Assembly: GCA_051859045.1 (NCBI GenBank) | Contig: JBHYGK010000056.1 | Location: 83,153-147,152 of the forward strand | DNA: 64,000 nucleotides | Source of the DNA: JBHYGK01 sp051859045 | GTDB lineage: Bacteria; Pseudomonadota; Gammaproteobacteria; Xanthomonadales; Xanthomonadaceae | Direction: 5' to 3' | Shown: piece by piece, positions 14,934-23,319 of the stretch | Numbering within the stretch: position 1 is the stretch's first letter | How the letters are laid out: each line of letters opens with the position of its first letter | The notes under the pieces: model-generated | Databases searched by the model: none | Seen by the model: the letters and a program-made list of their open reading frames with translations, nothing else | What the model was told of the DNA's origin: nothing | Position numbers and translations under genes: made by a program

Positions 14934-17099
14934 ATGAGCACGGTTCGCCTGGAAGCGGTGAAGACGGGGGTGGCGGCGCTGCAGGTCTCCGAGGAGATCA
15001 CCATGCAGCCCGCGTCCTGGGACATCTGGGACAAGAAGTACCGCCTGAAGACCAAGAAGGGCGAGCCGGTGGACGGCTCGATCGACGAGACCTACAAGCG
15101 CGTCGCCCGCGCGCTCGCCGACGCCGAGCCCACCGCCGAGAAGCAGGCCTACTGGTACGAGCGCTTCCTGTGGGCGCTGCGCCGCGGCGCGATCCCGGCC
15201 GGCCGCATCACCTCCAACGCCGGCGCGCTGGAGCACAAGCCCGCCACCTCGACGATCAACTGCACCGTCTCGGGCACCATCCCCGACTCGATGGACGGCA
15301 TCCTCGAGAAGGTCCACGAGGCGGGCCTGACCCTGAAGGCCGGCTGCGGCATCGGCTACGAGTTCAGCACCCTGCGCCCGCGCGGCGCCTTCGTGGCCGG
15401 CGCCGGCGCCTACACCTCGGGCCCGCTGAGCTTCATGGATATCTACGACAAGATGTGCTTCACCGTCTCGTCCGCCGGCGGCCGCCGCGGCGCGCAGATG
15501 GGCACGTTCGACGTCAGCCACCCGGACGTGAAGGAGTTCATCCGCGCCAAGCGCGAGGACGGGCGCCTGCGCCAGTTCAACCTCTCGCTGCTGATCACCG
15601 ACGACTTCATCCACGCCGTGGAGGCCGACGCCGACTGGCCGATGGTGTTCCCGGTGAACGCGAAGGAGCAGGGCGACATCGACCTCGACGACGCCACGCA
15701 GGTGGTCTGGCGCGAGTGGCCGAGCAGCCGCAACTACGTGGTGCGCGACGACGGCCTGGTGGCCTGCAAGGTGTACGGGCACATCCGCGCCCGCCACCTG
15801 TGGGACATGATCATGGTGTCCACCTACGACTTCGCCGAGCCGGGCTTCATCCTGATCGACCGCGTCAACGAGATGAACAACAACTGGTGGTGCGAGAACA
15901 TCCGCGCCACCAACCCCTGCGGCGAGCAGCCGCTGCCGCCCTACGGCGCCTGCCTGCTGGGCTCGGTCAACCTCACCACGTTCGTGCGCAAGGCCTTCAC
16001 CGCCGAGGCCTACTTCGACTGGGAGGAGTACAAGGAGGTCGTGCGCGTGTTCACGCGCATGCTCGACAACGTGGTCGAGGTCAACGGCCTGCCGCTCGAG
16101 CAGCAGCGCCAGGAGATCATGCGCAAGCGCCGCCACGGCATGGGCTTCCTCGGCCTGGGCTCCACCGTGACCATGCTGCGCATGGCCTACGGTTCGGCCG
16201 AGAGCTGCGAGTTCACCGAGGCCATCGCGCGCGAGATGGCGCTGGCCGGCTGGGAGGTCGCGCTGAGCCTCGCGAAGGAGAAGGGCCCGGCCCCGATCAT
16301 GGACGAGGCCTTCGAGGTCACCGCCGAGATGCTGCGCAAGCGCCCGGAGATGGCGAAGGACGGCTGGAGCATCGGCCAGACGATCCCGGGCAAGATGCTG
16401 CACGCGAAGTACTCGCGCTACATGCAGCGCGTGGCCTCGGTGGCCCCGGAGCTCGTGGCCGAGCTGGCCGAGGTCGGCGCGCGCTTCACCCACCACAGCT
16501 CGATCGCGCCCACCGGCACGATCTCGCTGAGCCTGGCCAACAACGCCTCCAACGGCATCGAGCCGAGCTTCGCGCACCACTACTCGCGCAACATCATCCG
16601 CGAGGGCAAGAAGTCCAAGGAGAAGGTCGAGGTCTTCAGCTACGAGCTGCTGGCCTACCGCACCCTGGTCAACCCCAAGGCCATGCCCTACGCCGAGGAG
16701 GCGGAGGCCAAGCTGCCCGAGTACTTCGTCTCCGCCGACGACATCTCGCCCAAGGAGCACGTCGACATCCAGGCCGCGGCGCAGAAGTGGGTCGACTCGT
16801 CGATCTCCAAGACCGCCAACGTGCCGACCGACTTCGACTACGAGGCGTTCAAGGACATCTACCTCTACGCCCACAAGCAGGGCCTGAAGGGCTGCACGAC
16901 GTTCCGCTTCAATCCCGCCGCCTTCCAGGGCGTGCTGGTGAAGGAAGCCGACCTCGAGAACACCACCTACCGCTTCGTCCTCGAGGACGGCTCGGTGGTG
17001 GAGGCGAAGGGCAACGACGAGATCGAGTACGACGGCGAGATGCACAGTGCCGCCAACCTCTTCGACGCCCTGAAGGAAGGGTATTACGGCAAGTTCTGA
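14934..17099 (+). CDS. nrdJa: Class II (adenosylcobalamin-dependent) ribonucleotide reductase, large subunit NrdJa
   Basis: This enzyme reduces ribonucleotides to deoxyribonucleotides using adenosylcobalamin as radical source, so it needs neither oxygen nor a metallo-cofactor subunit. The 721-residue product carries the ten-stranded barrel motifs. These include Cys110 in STINCTVSG, Cys138 in KAGCGIGYE, the finger-loop cysteine Cys329 in NPCGEQ, and the phosphate-binding region HHSSIAPTGTISL. The C-terminal reducing cysteines of single-chain NrdJ are not here; that part is the separate nrdJb, as in Pseudomonas aeruginosa. The ATG at 14934 has a GGAGGAAGG ribosome site; earlier in-frame starts encode leader sequence containing the NrdR boxes. 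Confidence 0.93.
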   Translation: MSTVRLEAVKTGVAALQVSEEITMQPASWDIWDKKYRLKTKKGEPVDGSIDETYKRVARALADAEPTAEKQAYWYERFLWALRRGAIPAGRITSNAGALEHKPATSTINCTVSGTIPDSMDGILEKVHEAGLTLKAGCGIGYEFSTLRPRGAFVAGAGAYTSGPLSFMDIYDKMCFTVSSAGGRRGAQMGTFDVSHPDVKEFIRAKREDGRLRQFNLSLLITDDFIHAVEADADWPMVFPVNAKEQGDIDLDDATQVVWREWPSSRNYVVRDDGLVACKVYGHIRARHLWDMIMVSTYDFAEPGFILIDRVNEMNNNWWCENIRATNPCGEQPLPPYGACLLGSVNLTTFVRKAFTAEAYFDWEEYKEVVRVFTRMLDNVVEVNGLPLEQQRQEIMRKRRHGMGFLGLGSTVTMLRMAYGSAESCEFTEAIAREMALAGWEVALSLAKEKGPAPIMDEAFEVTAEMLRKRPEMAKDGWSIGQTIPGKMLHAKYSRYMQRVASVAPELVAELAEVGARFTHHSSIAPTGTISLSLANNASNGIEPSFAHHYSRNIIREGKKSKEKVEVFSYELLAYRTLVNPKAMPYAEEAEAKLPEYFVSADDISPKEHVDIQAAAQKWVDSSISKTANVPTDFDYEAFKDIYLYAHKQGLKGCTTFRFNPAAFQGVLVKEADLENTTYRFVLEDGSVVEAKGNDEIEYDGEMHSAANLFDALKEGYYGKF

Positions 17100-17166
17100 T
17101 CACGCGGCGACGCGGATGAGGCACCGGGCCATCCGGCCCATACCGGCCCAAGACGAGGAGGGGCAC

Positions 17167-17760
17167 ATGAGCAACGGCAACGGCGTGACCGCGACGATCT
17201 CCAACGCGATGGACAGCGTGAGCGAGACGGCGCACAACGTGGGTGCGGCGATCGCGGGCAAGGCCCAGGAAGCGGCCGACGCGGTGAAGAAGAAGACGGC
17301 CCCGGCGCGCAAGAAGGCGGCGAAGGCGGTCAAGGACGCCAAGGCCAGCGCCAACAAGGCGCTCAAGTCGGCGGGCAAGAAGGTCGCGGCGGTGAAGAAG
17401 TCGGCCGGCAAGAAGCTCGCGGCCGCCTCCAAGACCGTCGCCGCGGGCAAGAAGGCCGTCGGCAAGAAGATCGACGAGGCCAAGGCCGCCGCCCGCAAGG
17501 CGGTCGCCGCGAAGAAGGCCCCGGCGAAGAAGGCCGCCGCCAAGAAGGCGCCGGCGAAGAAGGCCGCGGCCAAGAAGGTCGTCGCGAAGAAGGCCGTCGC
17601 CAAGAAGGCCGTCGCGAAGAAGGCGCCGGCGAAGAAGGTCGCGGCCAAGAAGGTCGTCGCGAAGAAGGCGCCGGCGAAGAAGGTCGCGGCCAAGAAGGCC
17701 GCCGTGAAGAAGGCGCCGGCGAAGAAGGCCGCCGCCAAGACGGCCGCGCGCAAGCGCTGA
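17167..17760 (+). CDS. Histone H1-like lysine/alanine-repeat DNA-binding protein
   Basis: A 197-residue, extremely basic protein. The first ~35 residues are ordinary (MSNGNGVTATISNAMDSVSE). After that the chain is built of Lys-Ala-Pro-Val repeats such as APAKKAAAKK and VVAKKAVAKK, like the C-terminal tail of histone H1, Chlamydia HctB and Pseudomonas AlgP. Such proteins bind DNA nonspecifically and compact the nucleoid. The ATG at 17167 has a GGAGGGG ribosome site. The gene lies between the two subunit genes of the split ribonucleotide reductase, 67 bases after nrdJa, and is followed by a strong hairpin. A role linked to DNA synthesis is possible but inferred from position alone. Confidence 0.82.
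   Translation: MSNGNGVTATISNAMDSVSETAHNVGAAIAGKAQEAADAVKKKTAPARKKAAKAVKDAKASANKALKSAGKKVAAVKKSAGKKLAAASKTVAAGKKAVGKKIDEAKAAARKAVAAKKAPAKKAAAKKAPAKKAAAKKVVAKKAVAKKAVAKKAPAKKVAAKKVVAKKAPAKKVAAKKAAVKKAPAKKAAAKTAARKR
17461..17750 (+). repeat. Degenerate tandem repeats encoding AAKKxPAKK units
   Basis: Units of 12-15 bases (gcc-aag-aag and gcg-ccg-gcg-aag-aag) are repeated across the second half of the H1-like gene. Such arrays expand and contract easily, so copy number may vary between strains and be misassembled. Confidence 0.75.
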
Positions 17761-17771
17761 GGCGACACCCG

Positions 17772-17802
17772 GGCGACCCGCGGCCCTGCGCCGCGGGTCG
17801 CC
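17772..17802 (+). terminator. Hairpin between the H1-like gene and nrdJb
   Basis: A perfect 12-bp stem (GGCGACCCGCGG / CCGCGGGTCGCC) with a 7-base loop starts 12 bases after the H1-like stop. There is no T-tract. It may terminate or attenuate, giving nrdJb a lower or separate expression level. Confidence 0.55.
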
Positions 17803-17904
17803 GCATCCACCCCGGGCCCGGCGCGCCGCGCCGCCCACCCCCATTCGAACCACCGCGAGGCGCGGATGCGCCCGCGCCCGACGCGACAGGCAGGAGCACG
17901 GCCC

Positions 17905-18651
17905 ATGGCCATCAAGATCAGCAGCAAAATCAAGGGCTACAGCGTGCTCAAGCCGGAGGACCAGGCGCGCGAGCAGGCCGCCGCGGCCGCCGCCCCGGCG
18001 CCGGAGCGCCACACCGCCGAAGTCATCCAGATGCACGAGCAGATTGAGCGCCCCGAGGTGCTGGTCGGCTCGACCTACAAGATCAAGTCGCCGCTGTTCG
18101 AGCACGCGCTGTACGTGACCCTCAACGACATCGTGCTCAATCCGGGCACCGAGCACGAGCTGCGCCGTCCGTTCGAGGTGTTCATCAACTCCAAGAACAT
18201 GGACCACTTCCAGTGGATCGTGGCGCTGACGCGCATCATGTCGGCCGTCTTCCGCAAGGGCGGCGACGTGACCTTCCTGGTCGAGGAGATGAAGGCGGTG
18301 TTCGACCCGCGCGGCGGCTACTTCAAGGCCGGCGGCGTCTACATGCCCTCGATCGTGGCCGAGATCGGCACCGTGATCGAGGACCACATGAAGTCGATCG
18401 GCCTGATCCACGACCCGGAGATGGGCGACGCCCAGCGCGCGCTGATCGCCGAGAAGCGCGCCGCCTACGACGCGCTGTCGGGCAAGGGCAAGGCCACCAC
18501 CCCCGGCGCGTCCGAGGCGGTGTCGGTGACCGGCGACGGCGCCAGCTTCCCGCCCTCCGCGACCCTGTGCCACAAGTGCAACACCAAGGCGCTGGTGATC
18601 ATGGACGGCTGCGCCACCTGCCTGAACTGCGGCTACTCCAAGTGCGGCTGA
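17905..18651 (+). CDS. nrdJb: Class II ribonucleotide reductase small chain NrdJb
   Basis: A 248-residue protein that matches what I recall of NrdJb from Pseudomonas: MAIKISSKIKGY at the start, GSTYKIKSPL, the block IVLNPGTEHELRRPFEVF, SKNMDHFQWIVALTR, and a C-terminal cysteine cluster CHKC...CATCLNCGYSKCG. NrdJb contributes the C-terminal cysteines that re-reduce the NrdJa active site after each turnover and is needed for full activity. A good ribosome site (AGGAG) precedes the ATG. In P. aeruginosa nrdJa and nrdJb are nearly adjacent; here about 800 bases and one gene separate them. The gene ends 19 bases inside the convergent GGDEF-EAL gene. Confidence 0.88.
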   Translation: MAIKISSKIKGYSVLKPEDQAREQAAAAAAPAPERHTAEVIQMHEQIERPEVLVGSTYKIKSPLFEHALYVTLNDIVLNPGTEHELRRPFEVFINSKNMDHFQWIVALTRIMSAVFRKGGDVTFLVEEMKAVFDPRGGYFKAGGVYMPSIVAEIGTVIEDHMKSIGLIHDPEMGDAQRALIAEKRAAYDALSGKGKATTPGASEAVSVTGDGASFPPSATLCHKCNTKALVIMDGCATCLNCGYSKCG

Positions 18652-20606
18652 GCCGCGCCGGCTGAGATCGCGAGGGCCTGGCGCAGCCAGGCCTCCGCCT
18701 CGGCCTCCGGCATCGGCCGCGCCAGCGCGAAGCCCTGGGCCTCGTCGCAGCCCAGCGCGCGCAGGCGCGCGGTCCACGCCGCGTCCTCGACGCCCTCGGC
18801 CACCACCGCGATGCCCAGGCGCGCGCCCAGCTCCACCATCGTCACCACCAGCGCCTCCGCGCCGGGGTCGGCGTGCATGCGCTGGATGAAGCCGCGGTCG
18901 ATCTTCAGCACGTCGATCGGGAAGCGCAGCAGGTACGACAGGCTGGAGTAGCCCACCCCGAAGTCGTCGAGCGCGATCCGCACGCCCAGCGCGCGCAGCG
19001 CATGCAGCCGCTCGGCGGCGAGCGCCGGCTCCTCGACCAGCATGGTCTCGGTGAGCTCCAACTCCAGCGCCTCGCCGGGCAGCCCGTGCGCCTCGAGCAC
19101 GGCGGCCACCCGGGCCACGAGGCCGGCGTCGCGCAGCTGCGCGGCGGACACGTTCACCGAGACGTGCAGGCGCGGGTCGATCCCCGCGCGCCACCCGGCC
19201 AGTGCGCGCGCGGCGGCCTCCAGCACCTGGTCGCCCAGCGCCATCACCAGGCCGGTGCGCTCGGCGATCGGCACCAGCGCCTCGGGCTGGACCAGCCCGC
19301 CGTCGGGCAGCGCCAGCCGCACGAGCGCCTCGGCGCCGCGCGGGCGGCCGTCCACCAGGCACAGGCGCGGCTGGTAGTGCACGCGCAGCCCGCCGTGGGC
19401 GAGGCCGTGCCGCAGCGCGGCCTCCAGCTCGAGCTCGGCCAGCGCCGCCTCGCCCATCGCCGGATGGAAGGGCACCGCCAGATTGCGGCCCGCGGCCTTG
19501 GCCCGGTACATCGCGGTGTCCGCGTGGCGCACCAGGTCGCGCCCGGTGGCGCCGTCCTCGGGGAACAGGCTGATGCCGGCGCTGCCGGTGATGAACACCT
19601 CGCGGCCGTCGAGCGCGATCCCCGGCGCCAGCGCGTCGAGCATCGCCCGCGCCGCGGTCTCCGGCGCGATGGCCCCCGGCCCGCGCGGCAGCAGCAGCAG
19701 GAATTCGTCGCCGCCGAGCCGCGCGAGGAAGGTGCCGGGCGGGCGGCGCGCGCGCAGCCGCCCCGCGATCCCCACCAGCAGCTCGTCGCCCACGCCGTGG
19801 CCGAGGCTGTCGTTCACGCGCTTGAAGCCGTCGAGGTCGATGAACACCACCGCGAACGGCGCACCGGCCGCGTCCTCGACCGCCTCGCGCAGCCGGCGCA
19901 GCGCATGCCGGCGGTTCGGCAGGCCGGTCAGCGGGTCGAGATCGGCGAGCGCGGCCAGGCGCTGCTCCTCGCGGGTGGATTCCAGCACCGGGAAGGCCAT
20001 CGCGAGCATGAAGCTCGCCGCCAGCGGGATGGCCAGGGTGGCCGTGACCAGCGGCGACTGCCCGGCCTCCGGCATGCCCTCGACGACCACCAGCCCCCAG
20101 CGCGCCAGCAGGACCGCCGCGCAGGCGCTGACCGCGGCCCAGACCGCGGCGCCGCCGTTGGCGAACGGGCGGGCGTGCCGCCACAGCAGGACGGCGCTGA
20201 TGGCGTAGAGCACGCCGTTGGTGCCGGTGGCGACGAGCACGGAGGGCACCCGGTCGCCCATGGCGAGCGTGAGCGCGAGGGCGTAGGCCAGCATGCCGGC
20301 GCCCGCGAGCGCGGCACGGCCCCGCCCGGCGGGCAGCCCGAGGTGGCGGCGCACGGCGAACACCAGCAGCAGCGGATAGCCCGCGACCAGCAGGTTGGCG
20401 GCGACGAAGGCCAGCCAGGGCGACCAGTCCAGCAGCCGGGTGGCGTAGAGCGCCCAGCCCGCGGCGCTGGCGGCCGCGCCGGCCGCGAGCAGGTGGAAGT
20501 AGCCCGCGTGCCGCTTCACCCGGTGCATCTGCGCCATGAAGCCGGCGACGAGCGCATTGCTGGCCGCGGACACGAGCACCAGGGTGGGGATGTCGGGCAG
20601 GGCCAA
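18633..20606 (-). CDS. Membrane-bound GGDEF-EAL protein (c-di-GMP cyclase/phosphodiesterase)
   Basis: A 657-residue inner-membrane protein. About six or seven transmembrane helices form an N-terminal sensor-like domain (residues 1-215). A GGDEF domain with an intact GGDEF motif (residues 298-302) and an EAL domain with an intact EAL (426-428) and DDFGVGYSSL follow. Both activities could therefore operate, making or breaking cyclic di-GMP that controls motility and biofilm. The start is uncertain: the TTG at 20606 is chosen because a TATAAC -10-like element lies 29 bases upstream on this strand; GTG codons shortly downstream are alternatives. The 3' end overlaps nrdJb by 19 bases, tail to tail. 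Confidence 0.85.
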   Translation of the reverse strand: MALPDIPTLVLVSAASNALVAGFMAQMHRVKRHAGYFHLLAAGAAASAAGWALYATRLLDWSPWLAFVAANLLVAGYPLLLVFAVRRHLGLPAGRGRAALAGAGMLAYALALTLAMGDRVPSVLVATGTNGVLYAISAVLLWRHARPFANGGAAVWAAVSACAAVLLARWGLVVVEGMPEAGQSPLVTATLAIPLAASFMLAMAFPVLESTREEQRLAALADLDPLTGLPNRRHALRRLREAVEDAAGAPFAVVFIDLDGFKRVNDSLGHGVGDELLVGIAGRLRARRPPGTFLARLGGDEFLLLLPRGPGAIAPETAARAMLDALAPGIALDGREVFITGSAGISLFPEDGATGRDLVRHADTAMYRAKAAGRNLAVPFHPAMGEAALAELELEAALRHGLAHGGLRVHYQPRLCLVDGRPRGAEALVRLALPDGGLVQPEALVPIAERTGLVMALGDQVLEAAARALAGWRAGIDPRLHVSVNVSAAQLRDAGLVARVAAVLEAHGLPGEALELELTETMLVEEPALAAERLHALRALGVRIALDDFGVGYSSLSYLLRFPIDVLKIDRGFIQRMHADPGAEALVVTMVELGARLGIAVVAEGVEDAAWTARLRALGCDEAQGFALARPMPEAEAEAWLRQALAISAGAAQPHLE

Positions 20607-20779
20607 GGGCGGGGGTCGCGGGGCGTGGATATTGGTTATAGCGCACGCCGGCGGACCGCGACGATGCGCGGGTGTCGGGAGGTTCCCGAGCCCGCCCCCA
20701 TCCCCCCCGGGTGCCGGGGCCTGCGCCGCGTGGCAGCATGGCCCGCCCGCCGACCGGGCCGCCCCGGAGCCCCCGTGCC

Positions 20780-21079
20780 ATGGCCGCCGCGCCACGCGAC
20801 TCGCCCTGCGTCCGCCAGTGCTGCCTCGACCAGGCCGACGTCTGCCTCGGCTGCGGCCGCTCGCTCGCCGAGATCCTGGCCTGGTCGGCCGCCGACGCGG
20901 CGGCGCGCGAGGGGATGCTCGCGGCGGCGCGCGCGCGCCTCGCGGCACGGCACACTCCGCGTCCCCTCCCCGCGACGGCGGCTCCATGCTCCAGCTCATC
21001 GGCTTCGACGGCGACGACACCCTCTGGCACTCCGAGGGCTACTACCAGGCCGCCAACGCCGCCTTCCACGACATCGTAG
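20780..21079 (+). CDS. DUF1289 family small cysteine-rich protein
   Basis: A 99-residue reading frame whose first ~55 residues carry the DUF1289 pattern SPCVRQCCLDQADVCLGCGR, with four or five cysteines likely to bind a metal, followed by an IxxW segment. Members are small proteins of unknown function. Beyond residue 68 the frame runs into the next gene in another phase, and the tail becomes Pro/Thr/Ser-rich low-complexity sequence up to the stop at 21079. This tail may be tolerated read-through coding and not a functional domain. The ATG lies just after a CCGGAG ribosome site. Confidence 0.7.
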   Translation: MAAAPRDSPCVRQCCLDQADVCLGCGRSLAEILAWSAADAAAREGMLAAARARLAARHTPRPLPATAAPCSSSSASTATTPSGTPRATTRPPTPPSTTS

Positions 21080-21729
21080 GCCGCTACGTCGACCTCGCCG
21101 ACGCCGGCCTCGGCGCCCGCATGCTGGCCACCGAGCGGCGCAACCTCGCGCTGTTCGGCTACGGCGCGAAGGGCATGACGCTGTCGATGATCGAGACCGC
21201 GATCGCGATCACCGGCGCGCGCATCGACGCCGCCGACCTGCACCGCATCGTCGAGCTCGGCAAGGACGTGCTCGCGCACCCGGTCGAGCTGCTGCCCGGG
21301 ATCGCGGAGGCGGTCGAGGCCGTCGCGCGCGAGCACGCGGTCGTGCTGATCACCAAGGGCGACCTGTTCCACCAGGAGAAGAAGGTCGCCCAATGCGGCC
21401 TGGCGGGCCTGTTCCGGCGCATCGAGATCGTCTCGGAGAAGGACGCCGGCACCTATGCGCGCGTGCTGCGCGAGTTCGGGCTGCCGCCCCGGGCGTTCGC
21501 GATGGTCGGCAACTCGCTGCGCTCGGACATCGAGCCGGTGGTGCGGCTGGGGGGCTGGGGCGTGCACCTCCCCTACCACGTGACCTGGGCCCACGAGCTC
21601 GAGACCGGCCTCGGCGAGGCCGAGCCGAGGATGGCCGTGGCCGACGCGCCCGCGGCGATCCCGGCGGCGCTGGCGGCGCTGGCGGAGCGCGCGGTGGCCG
21701 AGCGCGAGGCCGCGACCCGCCTCGCCTGA
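20986..21729 (+). CDS. HAD family hydrolase
   Basis: A 247-residue haloacid dehalogenase-fold hydrolase. Motif I is FDGDDTLWHSE at residues 6-16, motif II is VLITKGD, the conserved lysine lies in QEKKVAQCGL, and motif IV is MVGNSLRSDIEP. It probably dephosphorylates a small metabolite; the substrate is unknown. Because the nucleophile Asp lies only a few residues from the ATG, the start cannot be moved downstream, so the 94-base overlap with the DUF1289 frame is real if that frame is translated to its end. It is followed by an exported TonB-domain protein gene. Confidence 0.87.
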   Translation: MLQLIGFDGDDTLWHSEGYYQAANAAFHDIVGRYVDLADAGLGARMLATERRNLALFGYGAKGMTLSMIETAIAITGARIDAADLHRIVELGKDVLAHPVELLPGIAEAVEAVAREHAVVLITKGDLFHQEKKVAQCGLAGLFRRIEIVSEKDAGTYARVLREFGLPPRAFAMVGNSLRSDIEPVVRLGGWGVHLPYHVTWAHELETGLGEAEPRMAVADAPAAIPAALAALAERAVAEREAATRLA

Positions 21730-21837
21730 CCGGGCGTCGGGGCGGGTCGGGCATTCCCCGACGGGGTGACTCCGGGCCCGAACGGCTTGCCCCAGGGGGC
21801 GGACGGCCTCACGCTGTCGCCCTGTCCCGGAGGCCCC

Positions 21838-22578
21838 ATGCCCGTCCCGTCGCCCCGCGCCCTGCTGCTGACGCTCGCCTTCGCCGCCCTGCCGGCGCTG
21901 GGCCTGCCGGGCGTGGCCGGCGCGCAGCGCATCGAGGCACCGCTCGACGTGCGCGTCGCGCTCGACGTCCGGCTCGATCCCGAGGGCCACGTCCAGGAGC
22001 TCGAGGTCGTCAGCCCGAGCCCCTCGGTGCTCACCGACCGCGTCGAGCGGGCCGTGCGCAGCTGGGAGTTCGACGCCGGCCACGTCGAGGGCGTGCCCGC
22101 CGAGACCTTCACCCGCCTCGTCGTCACCCTGCGGCTGGAGAGCGTGAACGCCAACGCGCTCGCGATGCGCGTGCTGCACGTCGAGACCGGCGCCGCCGCC
22201 GAGCAGCTGCAGCCGCCGCGCTATCCCGAGGGCGCCATCCGCAACGGCGAGGAGGGCCTGGTCGTGCTGCGCGTGCGCTACGACGCCGACGGCCGCGTCA
22301 TCGGCGCCGAGGCGCATGGAGACGCCCCGCGCCCGCCGCCGCGCCTGCTGCGTGCGTCGCTCGACGCCGCGGCCGGCTGGCAGCTGCGCCCCGAGCGCGT
22401 CGGCGGCATCGGCGTGCCCGGCGAGATCGCCGTGCCGCTGTGCTACCGGCTCGACTGGCCGGCGCGCCCCTGCGACTGGACGCCCGCGGGCACCGGTCGT
22501 CCGCAGCCCAGCGGCGAGATCCTCGCGCTGGCCTCGATGGTCAGCCTGCGCACGGAGGCCGAGGGCCGCCTGCTCTGA
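21838..22578 (+). CDS. Exported protein with two TonB C-terminal-like domains
   Basis: A 246-residue protein with a clear signal peptide (hydrophobic stretch ending VAGAQ around residue 29). Two consecutive segments resemble the TonB C-terminal fold: residues ~35-85 (ALDVRLDPEGHVQELEVVSPS, then RAVRSWEFDAG) and ~130-190 (RYPEGAIRNGEEGLVVLRVR, then DADGRVIGAEA and AGWQLRPER). It lacks the N-terminal anchor that stays in the membrane and the proline-rich spacer of true TonB. It is therefore a soluble periplasmic relative whose partner is unknown, not an ExbBD-coupled energy transducer. A bidirectional hairpin follows. Confidence 0.7.
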   Translation: MPVPSPRALLLTLAFAALPALGLPGVAGAQRIEAPLDVRVALDVRLDPEGHVQELEVVSPSPSVLTDRVERAVRSWEFDAGHVEGVPAETFTRLVVTLRLESVNANALAMRVLHVETGAAAEQLQPPRYPEGAIRNGEEGLVVLRVRYDADGRVIGAEAHGDAPRPPPRLLRASLDAAAGWQLRPERVGGIGVPGEIAVPLCYRLDWPARPCDWTPAGTGRPQPSGEILALASMVSLRTEAEGRLL

Positions 22579-22605
22579 GGCCTCGCGCACCGGCCGCATC
22601 AACAC

Positions 22606-22633
22606 GAAGCCCGCACTCCTGAGTGCGGGCTTC
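22606..22633. terminator. Bidirectional hairpin between the TonB-domain gene and the HPF-like gene
   Basis: A perfect 12-bp stem (GAAGCCCGCACT / AGTGCGGGCTTC) with a CCTG loop lies between two convergent genes. It can serve both transcripts. Confidence 0.75.
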
Positions 22634-22673
22634 GTCGTTGCGGGGGAGGGCGAGAGGGGGAGGGGCGACGGGG

Positions 22674-23042
22674 TCAGGCCGGCTGCAGGCCCTCCGGGCC
22701 ATCGAGCGCCGGCCGGGCCGCCTGGCGGGCGCGACGGTGCGCGACCCGGCGGGCACTGCGCTCGGCGAGCAGGCGCGAGAGCCGGCGCATCGCGCGATCG
22801 ACCGCGGCGGGGATCAGCGCCGCGCGCGCATGCACGCGCAGCGCCGCGCCGTCGACGAGCGTCGCCTCGACGCGGACGTCGCGGTCCACGCCGCCCTTCG
22901 GGCCGTTGAGGTCGACCACGCGCACGCGCAGGCCGGCGATGTCGTCGGTGAAGCGGTCGAGCCGCTGCCCGACGTGGTGTTCCACGAGGTGCTGGTTGTC
23001 GAAGCCTGCCTGGGTGCTGCGGCTCAGGATCTCGATGCGCAT
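22674..23042 (-). CDS. Short HPF/RaiA-type ribosome-associated protein
   Basis: A 122-residue protein with the beta-alpha fold pattern of ribosome hibernation factors. It has an N-terminal strand MRIEILSRSTQ, the phrase VRVVDLNGPKGGVDRDVRVE found in HPF/RaiA relatives, and an Arg-rich C-terminal helix (AMRRLSRLLAERSARR). It lacks the C-terminal dimerisation domain of long HPF, so it would act as a monomer binding the 30S subunit in stationary phase or stress. The ATG has an excellent ribosome site (CAGGAGGTCACC). Arg/Ala residues at the end (HRRARQAARPAL) are unusual and may help rRNA binding. Confidence 0.75.
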   Translation of the reverse strand: MRIEILSRSTQAGFDNQHLVEHHVGQRLDRFTDDIAGLRVRVVDLNGPKGGVDRDVRVEATLVDGAALRVHARAALIPAAVDRAMRRLSRLLAERSARRVAHRRARQAARPALDGPEGLQPA

Positions 23043-23319
23043 GGTGACCTCCTGGTGGCCGGGGCCGGATGCCCCGGTGGCGGGTGGATCGACTCCGCCC
23101 GTCGGGCGGAGTTCCCCTGATCTGGGGATGGCTCCCCGCCATCCAACGCCTGCCCGACCCCTGCCGCCATCGGGAAAAGCCGCCGGGCCGCGCCATCTGA
23201 AACCTGAACGGCCGGCCGGCGCGCGCGCGCGGACGGGCGCGATTCGGCCTGCGTTCACCCGTCCGGCGCGACCGTCGCATCCGCCGCACGCCCCGCCCAT
23301 CGCCACCGGAGACGCCGCC

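Noticed and set aside
17772..17802. CRISPR-like or REP element
   Set aside because: It is a single hairpin with no repeated copies at regular spacing; no CRISPR array is present anywhere in the window.
23091..23135. Terminator in the spacer before the Arg/Asp-repeat gene
   Set aside because: Two small hairpins are present, but no gene ends upstream of them on either strand, so a terminator call is not justified.
16909..23289. Minus-strand open frame of more than 2100 codons
   Set aside because: It crosses several well-supported genes on both strands and contains no recognisable domain; high GC removes stop codons by chance.
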